Shown: one piece after another, positions 9,831-22,111 of the stretch
How the letters are laid out: each line of letters begins with the position of its first letter
Numbering within the stretch: position 1 is the first letter of the stretch
NCBI RefSeq assembly: GCF_003254395.2
Contig: NC_037651.1
Coordinates: 1,364,001 to 1,428,000, forward strand
Direction of reading: 5' to 3'
DNA: 64,000 nucleotides
Origin: Apis mellifera
Lineage: Eukaryota > Arthropoda > Insecta > Hymenoptera > Apidae
Program-made: the position numbers and the translations under genes
Notes under the pieces: generated by a model
The model's database searches: none
Seen by the model: the letters and a program-made list of their open reading frames with translations, nothing else
What the model was told of the DNA's origin: nothing

Positions 9831-10640
9831 TGAAAATAAAGACCAAGAGTTCCAAGTTGCGCCCGTATAAATGCAACCAAACAATCTACCGGAAGCCTTC
9901 ATGATTGCAGCAAGCAGGAGAAGAATGGGAAGAGGGGAAAGTAGGCGTTCCGGAATTGCGACCCATAAAAACTTTCTTCCTCGGAACTAATAGAACAAGC
10001 AACTCTTGGATGAAACTTGGATGAAAGAAAAAAATGGTCGCACGTCAGAGCCTATAACATATCGAATCTCGATATTCCCCTCCCCGATATCTCGATATTC
10101 CAACTTTACGACATCCAATTAGTCTCGGTGTAACTTCCTTATCGATCGAGTTTCTATTTTGAAGACGATGACTCTCTTCCTGACGTGGGAAAGAAAAAAA
10201 TAAAAAAAAAAATAAAGGAGGAGAAAAAGAGCGCGCAACTTCTGATTTCAATAATGGATTCCTCCAGTGAAATCGAAACGGAATATCGGATATTAACTTT
10301 AAGAATCGAACCTTGAACTTCGATTTTTTTATATAACTTTATAATTGAGAACGAAAAGATCGCAAATTAGGGATGATTCGATACGTATTTCGAGATTTAT
10401 AACCGTTGGTGTTTGTTGAATAAATGCAAAAAAAAAAAAAAAAGAGGTTATAAATCTCGATTCTAACGCAAATTAGAACACTAAACCATGTTTCGTGTAC
10501 CGGTGAAATCCGTTACCGAAAGCAAGAAAAGGCACTCTCTACCTTTTTCCTACGCTCTTTTTATTGCAATTAAAGCACACTCTCGGTATCAAAAACCGGT
10601 ATCACTTCGCTGAAACTACATTTCCTCGAACCATCAAGTT
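9831..10640. other. CpG-containing island, no convincing gene
   Basis: Moderate-G+C sequence contains an ETS-like ACCGGAAGC near 9889 and a long inverted repeat (separate entry). The 68-codon minus-strand frame at 10045-10251 crosses a poly-A/poly-T tract and is not credible. Confidence 0.4.
10390..10460. repeat. 15-bp perfect inverted repeat around a poly-A loop
   Basis: TCGAGATTTATAACC (10390-10404) is exactly complementary to GGTTATAAATCTCGA (10446-10460). The 41-nt spacer ends in an A run. On RNA it would form a 15-bp stem with a large loop; on DNA it could be the remnant of a small foldback element. No clear flanking direct repeat was found. Confidence 0.8.
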
Positions 10641-11270
10641 GTGATTGAATTTTTTTTTTTTTCTTTCTTTTAAGTGAAGGAGTGAATAGAACAATGGATA
10701 CGTGAATAATTTAACTCAATTTAACTCAATCTAATTTAATCTAATGTATAAGTGGTATAGTAATTTTTAAATGATATGTAAATAATATTATAATCACGAT
10801 ATTTATGTTGTAGTGAATAATAAAGAAAAGATTATTTCTATTAAGAAGTTATTTTGTATCATGAGATAAATTATAAATGTTTGTTGGATTTTATTTTCTT
10901 TTACGACATTTTAAAATAAATGAAACATTTATTGTAAAAAATAATAAGAAGAAAGAAAAATATAATAAATTTTTAAATAAGTACATTTCATATATTATCC
11001 AACGTGATACTATATTAATACTAACGTAATTATTTTAAAAATAAAAGAAAAATTCAAAGATCAACTTTTTGAAATCAATCGATTTAAGAAATTATTCGAT
11101 GAATCACATTTTATTATTTTTAAATAAATATCGCGCATATATGTTCTTCTTATTATATTTAAAATAACCGAAAAGCTCGCCAATAATCATAAAGTTACTT
11201 AAAATGCAAAAATAAATAGCGAATAACATTAAATTATAATTTCCAAAATGTTTCCTCTTCATCCATCATT
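10641..11270. other. A+T-rich stretch, no gene seen
   Basis: A small direct repeat of TTAACTCAAT lies at 10711-10730. Nothing else is apparent. Confidence 0.6.
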
Positions 11271-11720
11271 CGGAATATGGATTTTATTCCATATTCAACT
11301 TACATTCCCGATTTATTTTATATCCGATCAAATCTATCTGCAACCCAATCTTCCAATCTTCCAACAACCACATTCCACAAATAAAAAACCCTCGACGATT
11401 AATGCATCCACGAGAGATCAAAATTAACTCCATCCACCCCCAACCCTCTTCCCCATCTTCCCCATCCACCAGAATCCCAATCCGGTCACGTACACTTTCC
11501 ACCTCGATTTTTACCTTCACCCCATCGCACAATTACCCTGGCCTACTAATACATTCTCTCATACCCTCCACTCGTTCCACAGCTGCGTTCACGTCATTCA
11601 GGAAACCCTTCAAATTTCACCGAACAGAAGGGTGGTAAACAATTATCGCATTGTTCGTGAAAATGTATCGATCGAACGTTTGGTCCTTGCATCGAATACT
11701 CACCGATAGAGAAATACATA
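11271..11720. other. C-rich (plus strand) island
   Basis: Strong strand asymmetry is seen, with C/A-rich plus and G-rich minus. Opposed frames (11284-11532 minus, 11402-11638 plus) are both open simply because the skew removes stop codons. A tandem TCTTCCCCA lies at 11447-11464. Confidence 0.45.
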
Positions 11721-12180
11721 TGTACAATTCGTATATTTACAGAAAATATTTTCATGCTTGCTGAACCTTTTAAATATATCTGTTTAATTAAATGGTAAAT
11801 GGATGATAAACGTTTGTTTTAATTTAACGTGTAACGCGTTAATTAAAATAAATTTATTCCTCGACGACTACTTTTTACTTTGATTACTAAAATTGGGGCT
11901 GCTGCAATATCTAAATTGCAATTACTTCATCAAAAAAAAAAAAGAATTGTAGAATATTGAAGAATACATAGATTGCATAATCTAAATATAAAAGTTTAGT
12001 TAATATATATAAAGATTAATTTTTAAAGATCTATTAAAAAATAAAATTATTCACTTGCAATAGGTTCCAATTTATTTAATTCACAATTCAATGAAATTTT
12101 GTAAATATCTAATAATTAACAATAGCTATTAAATTAACAATAGGAATCGAATGGCAATGAGATAAATATTCTACAAATTG
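11721..12180. other. A+T-rich stretch, no gene seen
   Basis: No coding frame or repeat of note was found. Confidence 0.6.
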
Positions 12181-12440
12181 AGGAAGAGGTAGAGATTTTT
12201 TCCATAGGTGGAAAAAGTTCCATCTATGAGCGATGAACCATGCTTACAGAGGGGTTAGAAATGTCCAGAAAGCGAGTTTTTCTTGAGTCTATCATAGAAG
12301 GCTGATCGAAAGAGAGATCGGAAGTGAAATTCATTTCCCTAATGGAGGAAAGAATATGGCATCTAAGAGACGTTAAGAGACTAAATAACCCTCGTCCATC
12401 CTATAAAAACCGCTCTTTGCTACTTTCTATCCTCTATAGA
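12181..12440. other. Island with short hairpin and near-palindromes
   Basis: TTTTTCCA (12197-12204) and TGGAAAAA (12209-12216) are perfect 8-bp arms around TAGG. About 110 bp later lies a near-palindrome GGAAGTGAAATTCATTTCC. The 65-codon frame at 12324-12521 ends in a poly-F/Y run and is not credible. Confidence 0.4.
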
Positions 12441-13020
12441 AGATGGCAAGGTTGTATAGTGGTATTAGATCAATTTTTTAGAGAGATAATTTTTTTTTTT
12501 TTTTACTTTGAAATTTATTAAATATAATAGACAATGAGGAATATAAAAGAGTGATTTGAAGAAGTTAAAAATAGAACGATGGAGAAAATAATTATATATT
12601 GCAAAATTATATGTGTACAATTAATCATCTTCTATCTCAGAATGTATATTTTTTATAAAAAATTCAATAGAATGTAATCAGAATTTGGAATATTGGAATT
12701 GTGGAAAATTTTTACAAATTCTATTTATAATGGAAACTTGGGATTTTTTAAAAAAAATAAAAGCTATAAATTTCAATGAGATAACAGATAAAAAGAAATT
12801 CTTGAAAATAAAAATTTCAGTTTGAATAGAATTTTTATATTTTAGTCATAATATCAATACAAATAATATAAAATTTACTTTACTCAATTTTTTTAATTCA
12901 AAATATCATTTTTTATTATATACAATTTACATTATTTTTAAACTATCATCTCATTATTATAGAATAGAATAACAATTGTCAAAAATAGATAAATAATTCA
13001 AAATAAAAATATGTACTACA
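12441..13020. other. A+T-rich stretch, no gene seen
   Basis: No coding frame or repeat of note was found. Confidence 0.6.
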
Positions 13021-13051
13021 TTTTTTTCCTTTTTTTTTTTTATCATGCCAT

Positions 13052-13192
13052 TTAGATCACTGAAGTGTAAATTCGATAAGACGATATCCCTATGCTATCT
13101 CTGTCACAGATGAACATCACACAGTTCAGTTTGAATTTTGGATCACATGGGAATACAGAATAATTCCAATCCTCGGATGGTTGTTGGTTCAT
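13052..13192 (-). CDS. 46-codon cysteine-containing small ORF, unknown
   Basis: I do not recognise this protein. The minus-strand frame starts at ATG (13192), reads MNQQPSEDWNYSVFPCDPKF, then KLNCVMFICDRDSIG, and ends IYTSVI before TAA. The frame stays open for twelve codons upstream of this ATG. Composition is mixed and hydrophilic, unlike the F/I/N/K-only frames of the A+T-rich DNA around it, and it holds three cysteines (C-x7-C-x5-C). The stretch N-x-V-x-F-x-C-D-[R/K]-[D/N] also occurs in the unrelated candidate at 845-1033. A 12-T run on the plus strand (13030-13041) places a poly-A tract just after the stop codon, so a processed copy is one possibility. It sits in an island of conserved-looking sequence (13045-13280), so non-coding conservation remains the main alternative. 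Confidence 0.2.
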   Translation of the reverse strand: MNQQPSEDWNYSVFPCDPKFKLNCVMFICDRDSIGISSYRIYTSVI

Positions 13193-13280
13193 TGAATCAC
13201 GAGCTCCACTAAGATTGACGTACCCTTAATTGAGTTTATATTCTCGGTTTACACACTCTGGTCTAATTTTACATTCACAT

Positions 13281-14450
13281 TGAAAACTCCTTTTAAGTAT
13301 ATTTCGAGCGAATTTTTTTTTAGAATAACGAATGATGATAACCAATTACATCTATTTAAAAAATCAAAATTGGGGAACAATTTTTCTAATTAGGAATTTT
13401 GTTCTACAATTGTCAGCCAATTACATTGCAATTTATAGCTGTTTAAAATTTATAGAGTTTATCAAGAATGAAAGAAATAGATTCCTTGATATGATTTCAA
13501 TAATTTTCGATAAATTTGTATCGCTGCTTCTATTGTGATTTGATAAAAATTTAGAGACATAAACGTGATTAAAATATCGAGAGAGGAAAAGATTGAAATA
13601 AAATTGGAATTTTATATAATTAAAACTCGTTAAAATATGTGTAGAAAATATGTCATATGTCAAATTATATAGAATATTCATATTATATATAAATATCAAT
13701 GATTTTATTCATAATTTGCATATTATAACATGATTTTTTATGATTTCCTGATAAATTGGTATTATTTATAAAAATAGAATTTAATTGATTTAATTAATAT
13801 TAATTTTAAATAAAAAATTATTCGCATTATTTCAACTGGGAATTAAAGCTTCAATATCATTCATTTTTTTCTCTATGGATGTGGCATTTGCAATTTTTAC
13901 AAATAAATTTATTCATAATATTTAAAACAACAAATAAAACTGATATGAAAAGAAAAATATATAACACAATCATTTATTTCGTTTATTTAAAATAAAAATA
14001 TTTAAATGAAAAATATTTATTTCCATAAAAATTCAATTTAATATTAAGGCTTCCAAAATGTAAATCATATTTTTTTTTTTTTGGAAAAATTCTTACATTT
14101 TAATATTTGCATTGCTATTCATTTCATCATGAATAAAAACACATTAGTAATATTATTCTTTGATAAAACAAATATTTAAATTTTTTTGTTTATGTTAATT
14201 GAATTATCTATGTTTTTAATTAGCCAATCAAGCAATTTAAAAAAAAAAATTTTATCTGCTGAAACTTCAACAATAATAACTCTAGAATAATAAAAATTTG
14301 CAATAAACGTCTCAAAGCAATTTTAAGAAAAGTTATTACCATATCTTTTCGCTTCAAATAAACGTAAACTTAAAATGCATTTTACATTCCCGTTTTACAT
14401 ATTTCAATGAAATATTCGTAAACAAAGGGAAAATAATAAAAGATAGTAAA
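13281..14450. other. A+T-rich stretch, no gene seen
   Basis: Opposed frames at 13332-13538 and 13433-13699 are N/I/F/Y-rich translations of A+T DNA and are not credible. Confidence 0.6.
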
Positions 14451-15140
14451 ACGCAATTGTGAACAATACATCTAAAGTATTATGTCGGATATACGAATGA
14501 CCACCATTTCCCTGAAAATGAAACTGAACGACATAGTCGGTATCATCGTAAGAATAGAAAATGGAAAAAAGTGAAAAGAAGTTATGTCCCAGGAAGAAAT
14601 TGCTTTTATCACGCAGATGATATTGATATAAATTGATTATTCCATCTTTTCTAACAATTCACATGAATCATTTTTCTAGGAGGATCAACAACAATCTAGA
14701 TTGTTTAAAATTTATTGAAATAATTCCTAAAAGAATTATCTTGGAAAGAATTATCACAGATTTATCTTTGTATTGATATTACTAAATTTTTTAATTGGAA
14801 AACAAAAGTGGATATTTTAGATAGAAGAAGAAAAGAATATTCTACAAAGAAAATTTTTCCATTTATGAATAATTCATTATATTAATTCACGTAAAACAAG
14901 CTATGTTTAAAATTTCTAAAATAAATGTTCAAAAATCTCAAGTACTTATATAGAATTAATAAAAGTTAATATAAATGACACATAATTAATTATAAAATTA
15001 TAATTTCTATTTACTATTACATTTAGCTTCTCTAATTTGTTTAATTTTATAGAATTAATTTTAATTACATCAATTACATTACATATAATTTTACTATTAA
15101 TAAATTTAATTATCAAATTTATTAGTGTAATATATCAAAA
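14451..15140. other. Weak island then A+T-rich DNA
   Basis: The segment 14460-14600 is slightly richer in G+C, with no open frame. The rest is A+T-rich with nothing notable. Confidence 0.5.
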
Positions 15141-15430
15141 TAATCTTTGAGGCAAGATCTCGTTTCCACATCATGTTTCACTAAATATATTATATTATAA
15201 AGATTAGTTGGAAAGCGATACTAACTAAGAATCATGCGTATACAGTTCAGACTAAACCTTGCAAGATTCCCTTTGGGTATTTTGGCTGCACAGACTAAAC
15301 TATAAGTACATTATATACCCGCCATGGGACGTCAATGGATCTTCATAGGATAAGATGATTAAGTCTATTCAGTACTTGTCTCTGATATTAGGTTGGCATA
15401 TATGAAGTATAAATTATCACGAATATTCAA
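15141..15430. other. Short island, possible non-coding element
   Basis: The moderate-G+C segment contains a 23-codon plus-strand frame (ATG near 15235, MRIQFRLNLARFPLGILAAQ...), too short to call, and GATAAG/CCATGGG words. Confidence 0.35.
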
Positions 15431-15840
15431 GATATTTACACGAGTCTTTATATGAATTTCAACTTATAGAAATAGAAGAAATATACTGAAATTTAATTAA
15501 TAAATTAAAAACAACTTGTAAATGAGGAAGTTGTATATATATTTTTTGAATCTTAGAATGATTCTTATAAAATGATATATCAAATAATAAAATTAATTTG
15601 TAACTAATTTGAATTAAGAATTAAATATTTGTAATTTTATTTATTAAACGACGTTATAATTTTGTTTCTTTTTCTAACGATTCAGATAATGTATGCTATG
15701 TAAATATGTGTATTACATATATATACAAATATTGCATACGTTATGCAAATTTATAATAATATCTTTATTCGTATACATTTAACGTTTAAGAAACTTGCAA
15801 CACGTAATCTAAAATTTTATTATTAAAATCGATAAAAGTA
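15431..15840. other. A+T-rich stretch, no gene seen
   Basis: No coding frame or repeat of note was found. Confidence 0.6.
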
Positions 15841-16380
15841 AAACGAGAATCAATTTAAGAGAAATCATGAGTTTATCACAACAGCCATAAGAGTGCAAAT
15901 GTAAGGTCATGTAAGCTCATGCAAGTATAAAGATTTGGTAGATGTGTCAGAATATTACTAGTACCATCAAATTCGATCAGAACGACTCGTGACCCCAGTG
16001 AAACGATACTCGAGAGAGGCAGCTTTGTCGACCTCTACATTTCAACGAGTTTTTCAAGCCTTTGGTGAACAATCAGCTGATCCAGTTTCTAGAAACTTTC
16101 CAATTCTCGTTTCCTAAAGAGAAAGAGTTCTTCAGGAAAGGGAACAAAAATGTTTGGATACGTCTAATCGATTTAAAACGCCGAAAAATAAAAGAAAGAT
16201 CTCTGGAAAAAGTTTCAACCGTCTCAACGAGATTCTCGGGTATCGAAATTTTTTTAATAAATTCGTCCCTTGTTTGCCTTCGAATCGTCAATAGTTTAAT
16301 CTCCCGTGGATAAAAAGATCAATTTCACCCAGATCTTTCTCTCATTAATTTATATTGTGCATCTCTTCACATCTGGAAAA
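15841..16380. other. Island with symmetric HSE-like palindrome
   Basis: AGTTTCTAGAAACT (16084-16097) is a perfect 14-bp palindrome. Its TTC-TA-GAA core matches two adjacent units of a heat-shock element. Frames on both strands (16062-16313 plus, 16073-16291 minus) are open over the same bases, so neither is favoured. Confidence 0.35.
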
Positions 16381-16800
16381 TATTTGATATGAATTCGAGG
16401 AAAGAAAAGTTCACGTAATGAGCTTATATAATTATAATTAATAAAATATTATAAAATATTGTTATTTTGCTCGTTGAAAGAGAAGAATTGTCAGATTGTA
16501 CTCATTAAACTTTTTGTGAAATAATTTCAAATCAATTGAAAAATATTCAAATAATTTGACTCGATATTTCGATTTGAGAGAAGAATATTTTTGCGTTAAA
16601 CGTTGAAGAAAATTGGAAAATTAATTACATTATTTATATAATATTTTTTTCCAACAAAATCAAAATCATTACATTTTAAAGTACATTTTAATATTTGATA
16701 AAAAAATTAATTCATTACTCTACAAATTATTATTTCCTTTTACCGAAATAAAATTATTATTAGCTTCGATTATAATTTGTTACTGAAAACTCGCACATTA
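16381..16800. other. A+T-rich stretch, no gene seen
   Basis: No coding frame or repeat of note was found. Confidence 0.6.
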
Positions 16801-17520
16801 ATTAGTCGAGCGAATGATTGAAAAAAAATGATCGTTCGAAACATGGCGGAGGGAAGAAGAAAGAAACGGTGTAGCTTCGATCGAAATTCGATACGAAACT
16901 TGGATAGCAATTAAAGGTTGGAAAGACAAGTGGACTTTGGTTGGTATCGGATCGCGAAAAATTCCCTCTGTTTCGCAACTTTGCGAAGGAAACCCAAGAC
17001 TGTTGGTTGGTAAAAAACGAAGAAACTTTCCCCCTTGTTCATTTGAAAGAGCGAACCGACTCGATAAGAATTAACCGTTAAATCGGTTGGCTCCGGATAA
17101 CCGAAAGCTTAACACGTAGCCGCCAAGGAATCGCGTTTACTCGTTGGATTTGTATCGTTGGACGGGCAAGATGGAGGATAATAAACAAGAATGAAGGTTA
17201 AATTTGGAATCAGTCTTCCATGAAATAGCCTCTATCTCGGCCTGATATTCGCTCCAGGAAAAGTTTTCGAGTTGAATCCTCACGGTTCCACGGTTCATTT
17301 ATCATGCGCCTTCGTCGCATGAAAAGAGAAATAATATCGAGCGTAAAATAAACGAGCCGGTAAAAGCATCTGCAGCCGTTGATAATGTGCTCGAAATCGT
17401 CAAGAAATGGCGCGGTGCACATTATATTTTAACTTTGATGCATCTTGCAAGTTTAAACGCTCGCTGTGATTTCGGGATTTCGTGTCGGCTTGCAAGAAAA
17501 TATTCGATCGATTATTTATA
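16801..17520. other. CpG-containing island, no convincing gene
   Basis: A 700-bp island has dispersed TCGAT/CGATCG words. The 70-codon minus-strand frame (17210-17422) contains MCTAPFLDDFEHIINGCRCF but has a non-ATG start and no splice context. Confidence 0.4.
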
Positions 17521-17666
17521 GATTTTACACCTTTCGACATCTTTCTGTCAAATTTTTAGCATATATAACAATGAATAATAAGTCTTCAAAGTTCTTTAAA
17601 TTTTTATACAATTTTTATAAATTTATTATTAAATTTTTATAAATTATTTTTATACAATTTTTTATA

Positions 17667-17901
17667 CAATTTTTTAAAAAATTTTTCCATATGTCATTTT
17701 AATATTTTTAATATTTTTGAGAAAGACAGATTTAAAAATTCAAATACACATATGAATTTAATTTTTATACAACTTCATCATTTTCTTACAATACAATATC
17801 AATTTGGAATTGCTTCTTAAAAACAAAAAAAAATTACGTAGAAAATAAATTATAAAATAACGTGTATAATATTAGACTTATTCTTCTCTTCTCTCTTCAT
17901 A
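17667..17901 (+). repeat. Separated direct duplication, copy 1
   Basis: It matches 18427-18621 through CAATTTTTTAAAAAAT, TATGTCATTTT, a TTTTTGAGAAAG block, ACAATACAATATCAATTTGG, AATTGCTTCTTAAAAACAA and AGAAAATAAATTATAAAATA, ending in CTTCTCTCTTCA. This copy has about 35 extra bases before TTTTCTTACAATACAATATC that the second copy lacks. Confidence 0.85.
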
Positions 17902-18000
17902 TAGATTCGAATAATTAAAAATCGCTTTATTTTTGATTTCGAATTGCGATCCGTTTTAGGGTTTTTTTCACACGTTAGTGATTTTTTTAATTTTTAAAAA

Positions 18001-18250
18001 AAAGTCTCCGAGCGTAGAATATTGTTAAATTTGATGATCATACGATGCAATTCTCGCATGTGTACACATCAAGAACTTCACTCGACATTCATCGAGTACT
18101 TTGTGACTAGAAAACTTTGAGAGATATTTGAATTTTACACGAGTACTCTGAATGTACACTTGATGGAGTCGAAATAGTAACGAGATGAAATCGATTAGAA
18201 GATATTAAAGTTTACACGTTTACACAGTGTGAAAATAAAACGAAAATATC
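18001..18250. other. Small island with clustered short palindromes
   Basis: ATGTGTACACAT (18058-18069) is a 12-bp palindrome. ACTCGA (18080-18085) pairs with TCGAGT (18092-18097). The words ATCAAG and CTTGAT recur in inverse order nearby. It lies between the two copies of the direct duplication. Confidence 0.4.
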
Positions 18251-18426
18251 TATTGTTGTTTTTTTCAAAAAGAGTGTTGCATATATAAATATCATTAATT
18301 TTGAGTTTATTGGAGAAAATTAACTACGAAAGAGTTAATTTTTAAATTGGTAAAAAACATCATGACAACATTTGATATTAAATTTTTGGAATTTAAAAAT
18401 TCATTCTATTATACAAGTTTTCAAAC

Positions 18427-18621
18427 CAATTTTTTAAAAAATTATTTTTCCGTATGTCATTTTTAATATTTTTGAGAAAGGACAGGTTTAAAAATTCATT
18501 TTCTTACAATACAATATCAATTTGGAATTGCTTCTTAAAAACAACAAAAAATTATGTAGAAAATAAATTATAAAATAACGTGTAAAATAACATGTCTTAT
18601 TCTTTTCTTCTCTCTTCACAT
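18427..18621 (+). repeat. Separated direct duplication, copy 2
   Basis: This is the second copy of the element at 17667-17901, about 760 bp downstream in the same orientation, shortened by one deletion relative to copy 1. Confidence 0.85.
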
Positions 18622-18849
18622 GTTAGGTATCCTTTTCACTAATTACTCATTTTCCATTCACTTCTATCCTAACTTTTATCTGTTCCAGTATTTAATAATA
18701 CAATCATAAAATTATCGAAATTCCAAAATCTCTTCTTTTTCCTTCTCCAACGTCCCTAATAATTTCTAATTTACAATACCATTCTAACTGTAACATTATT
18801 ATCGATCTCGATATTTTTATTATTTACTACTGCCTTATATCCCAGTTTA

Positions 18850-20035
18850 TGACCATGTTCATGTAACAACATTCCGAATGCGTTAATTTACGACCTCGCT
18901 ATTTCGGTTCCATCAGCAATAACTCCTCGAGTTCGCCCCTTCGAGAAACGAAAACGGTACAAACAACCATCCTCTCCCCTCTATCGTATAAATCCTAACT
19001 CTCGGAATTTTTCTCTCAGCACGTCACGTATAATCACCCTCCACAAGATCCAAGTTTCCGGAAATTTCCCCCAAATCTTCCCCCAATCTTCGCGTGTACC
19101 TTCGATCTATCATCCCCGGCAATATTTCCACATGTGTGAGAAAAAAAAGGTGGTGTTACGGCACGGTGAAAATTTATTAAAGCGGCCACGGGCTTCAGCC
19201 AGTGAGGAACAATGAGGATTGCTCGTTAAGCCGCGTCCACACGTGGCGCCTGGACAATGGACACACTCTGACCAATAATCCCATTGTTCGAGAGGTTCAT
19301 TCGAATCTGTCTGTGGCGGTCGATGAGCGTGAAACTTCTCGTCCACGTGGCCGTTCGAAAGGAAGGAGGACAGGATTGGGAAGGGTTATAGTTTGCGTTT
19401 CACGACCGCCAGCTGACAAATGGCTCTGTTTACAATGGATGTGACCAAGCTACGAGCATCGGCGCGATTGTGCAGTCATGGTTAGAAACGTATATATAAT
19501 GGAGAAAATCCTCTCTCGGCCGGAGATAAGGCTCACTGGCTGGTCGCAGCCAACGTCTTCGATACTCGAAAACGACGCCCCGTTTCCGCTCTATTCCAGA
19601 CGCAAACATCCGCTCGACTCGACTCTGAAACCTCCCCTTTCCCCCCTTCAAGGCTACCCACACGCTCGTGATAACTTGGCGTAGTCCAAGAGTATACTTA
19701 TGTGCAACGAGAGCAATGTTTGCGGGGGTTATAACCCTCGATACGTTTGAACGTTGGAAAGATGAGAGCGAGCGTGCTTTTTCCATTTACCAGGGACGGT
19801 GAATATCGAGGAAACAATCGTTGCAAGTGCGGTACATATGTATCAGCATGGTGTTACGTTGTAATGGAGATTGAAAAAGAGTATTGAAAAGGCGATCTCG
19901 ATCCCCCCCTTTCTTATGGATCGATCGATCGTGATTGATTAATTTCTTGTTCTGCGACTTTTTCTGCGAATTGCAAAGAATAGCAAACGAAATCGCTTTC
20001 TTCTTGGATATCTTGTCGGATATTTGTATTGATGT
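18850..20035. other. Long CpG-rich island, regulatory candidate
   Basis: This is one of the largest islands. It holds two CACGTGG E-boxes (about 19240 and 19343), paired SOX-like ACAATGG/CCATTGTT words (about 19254-19290) and TTTCCGGAAA (about 19057). Frames up to 118 codons occur on the minus strand (19430-19786) and shorter ones on the plus strand over the same bases. None resembles a known protein, and the low stop density is explained by G+C content. Promoter, enhancer or non-coding transcript are all possible. Confidence 0.4.
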
Positions 20036-22090
20036 AGGAGAGAGTGTTTAAAATTATGTGAAATATATTATATAAATATTATGCTTTTTCGAATCATTTA
20101 AATATTTTTAATAAATATTTTTTTATTTAATTATTTAATTATTTAAATTAAATATTTGACTTTATAAATATTTAAAATGTAGTAAATTGAACGATATGAA
20201 TAATAGAAGAAGAATCGAATTTAATCTAAAAAATTTAATTGTTTAATTTAATCAGATTCTGTAAAATTTACTGATAAGCATTATTACATTTAATACAATA
20301 AACATTTTTAATTAATTTTATCATTGCCGACCACTTCAATCAATGCGTTAAATATATTATTTTATATAATTAATTACATATAAGTGAAAATAAATAAATA
20401 ATTTTAATGAAAATATGCTTTCAACAAAATAATTTATTCGATATATTTGGAATATAAACATGTGTATAATGAAAATTAATTAATAAAACAAGCATTAAGA
20501 TGTGATTCTAAAAAGAAAGGAAATGTTATATGCAATGTATATAATATTCTCGATATGAAAATTTTTTGCGAATCTATCTAATTAATTGAGTGAATTTTAA
20601 AATAAATATTCAAATTTTAGATTAAAATTGTATTCGTATATTAAAGTAATTGATATCTAAAATTTTTTCAAATTAATTAAATTCACGCGTAGATTTTATC
20701 TATCATAAATGAAATTCATTATTTAACAAAAAAATATATTTAAAAGAAGCACTGTGTTTATCATTCCAATTTTTGCACGAATTTTCTCTCTTTCGATTAC
20801 GAATATAACTCTAGTCATAACAAATAAGGAAGAACGATCTGGTACACAAATTACCATATCAAACACGACTTTTTCTATTTTTAGTCAATAACAAACATGC
20901 GAGCATTAAACTCTTTTAATTCCTCACTGAATTTATAAAAAAGAGTATACATTCATTATCAAAATCTTCACTATTTACATATATTCCTATGTTTTTATAC
21001 CATCTTCACATCCAATTAATTCAAAATTATGAATTGAAAATTGATACTATTTAATATCAATATTGATTTCATTTATTTTAAATATTTGATGAAAAATATT
21101 TGATAAAAAATTTATTTCTAAAATTCTTTTGAAAATATTATTTCAGAATTAATATTATAGATATCTATAATAACTTCACTTATTTCGATAAATTCTTTCT
21201 TTTTAGATAAGCTTCTCAAATATTAATTCAGAAATAGTGATTTAATTAATCTTTTCTCATTCTTTGTCCAACTATTCCATTTTCTAGGATTGATCTGAAT
21301 TTAATAGTATAAGATAATATTTGACAAAAATAAATCCATACATATTATACAGAAAACTTAGTAAAATGAATGCTCTCTTATGTTTCTCAGATAAAATTAT
21401 AATTAAGAAATTCTTATATCTAATAAAAATAAAAAAATATAAATATAAAAGTATAAAAATAAAAAAAAAATACTTTTGATGAAACTTTTGATGATATTTC
21501 TACTTATAAAAGCAACATACAAAATTAAAGTAAATTAATAATATTAAAGAGAATAATATTTCAGAAAATATTTATTTAAATAGCCAAATTGATTGGTCAA
21601 AAGATCAATTTTAAAGAAAAAAGAAATTTAAAATATAAGAAAACAAAAAAATTACTCTTCAGAGATTCAATATTCACAGAGTCAAGAATTCGTCACGTGT
21701 AATCAACGAATTTTAAAAACATAAATATAAATCTATTTAAAAAAATTCTGTATATTTTTTTGTTTTCTCTGTATATTAGATTATGTATATTTTTTTTCAT
21801 TTATTTTTGCAATTAAAAAATAATAAAGATAAATATTGTTCGTCTGTATCGAATCTAAATCGTCCATTCTATTTATTCAGAGCATAGAAGAAACCTCTAA
21901 TTTTTCTTCGAGTTTGAATCTAATATAAAAAGAAAACCCGAAAATTATAAATAAAACGTCGTATTATTATCTTCTATTTCGCACTCTTCCTTCAAATCTT
22001 ATACCCATATAAACAAATACCCATAAATACCAATATCGTAGTATTTTTTCAAAAAGTGACACAATTAACAACGAACGAACGTATAAGATC
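20036..22090. other. Two kilobases of A+T-rich DNA, no gene seen
   Basis: I find no open frame with coding character and no long repeat. Confidence 0.6.
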
Positions 22091-22111
22091 TAACTAAAAA
22101 TTTGCCGAAAC

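Noticed and set aside
15389..15402. TTAGGTTGGCA-like word resembling a mariner terminal repeat
   Set aside because: Only about ten bases match, no opposite terminal repeat or transposase remnant was found nearby.
19430..19786. 118-codon minus-strand frame
   Set aside because: It lies in CpG-rich DNA where stops are scarce on both strands; no motif, splice site or family resemblance.
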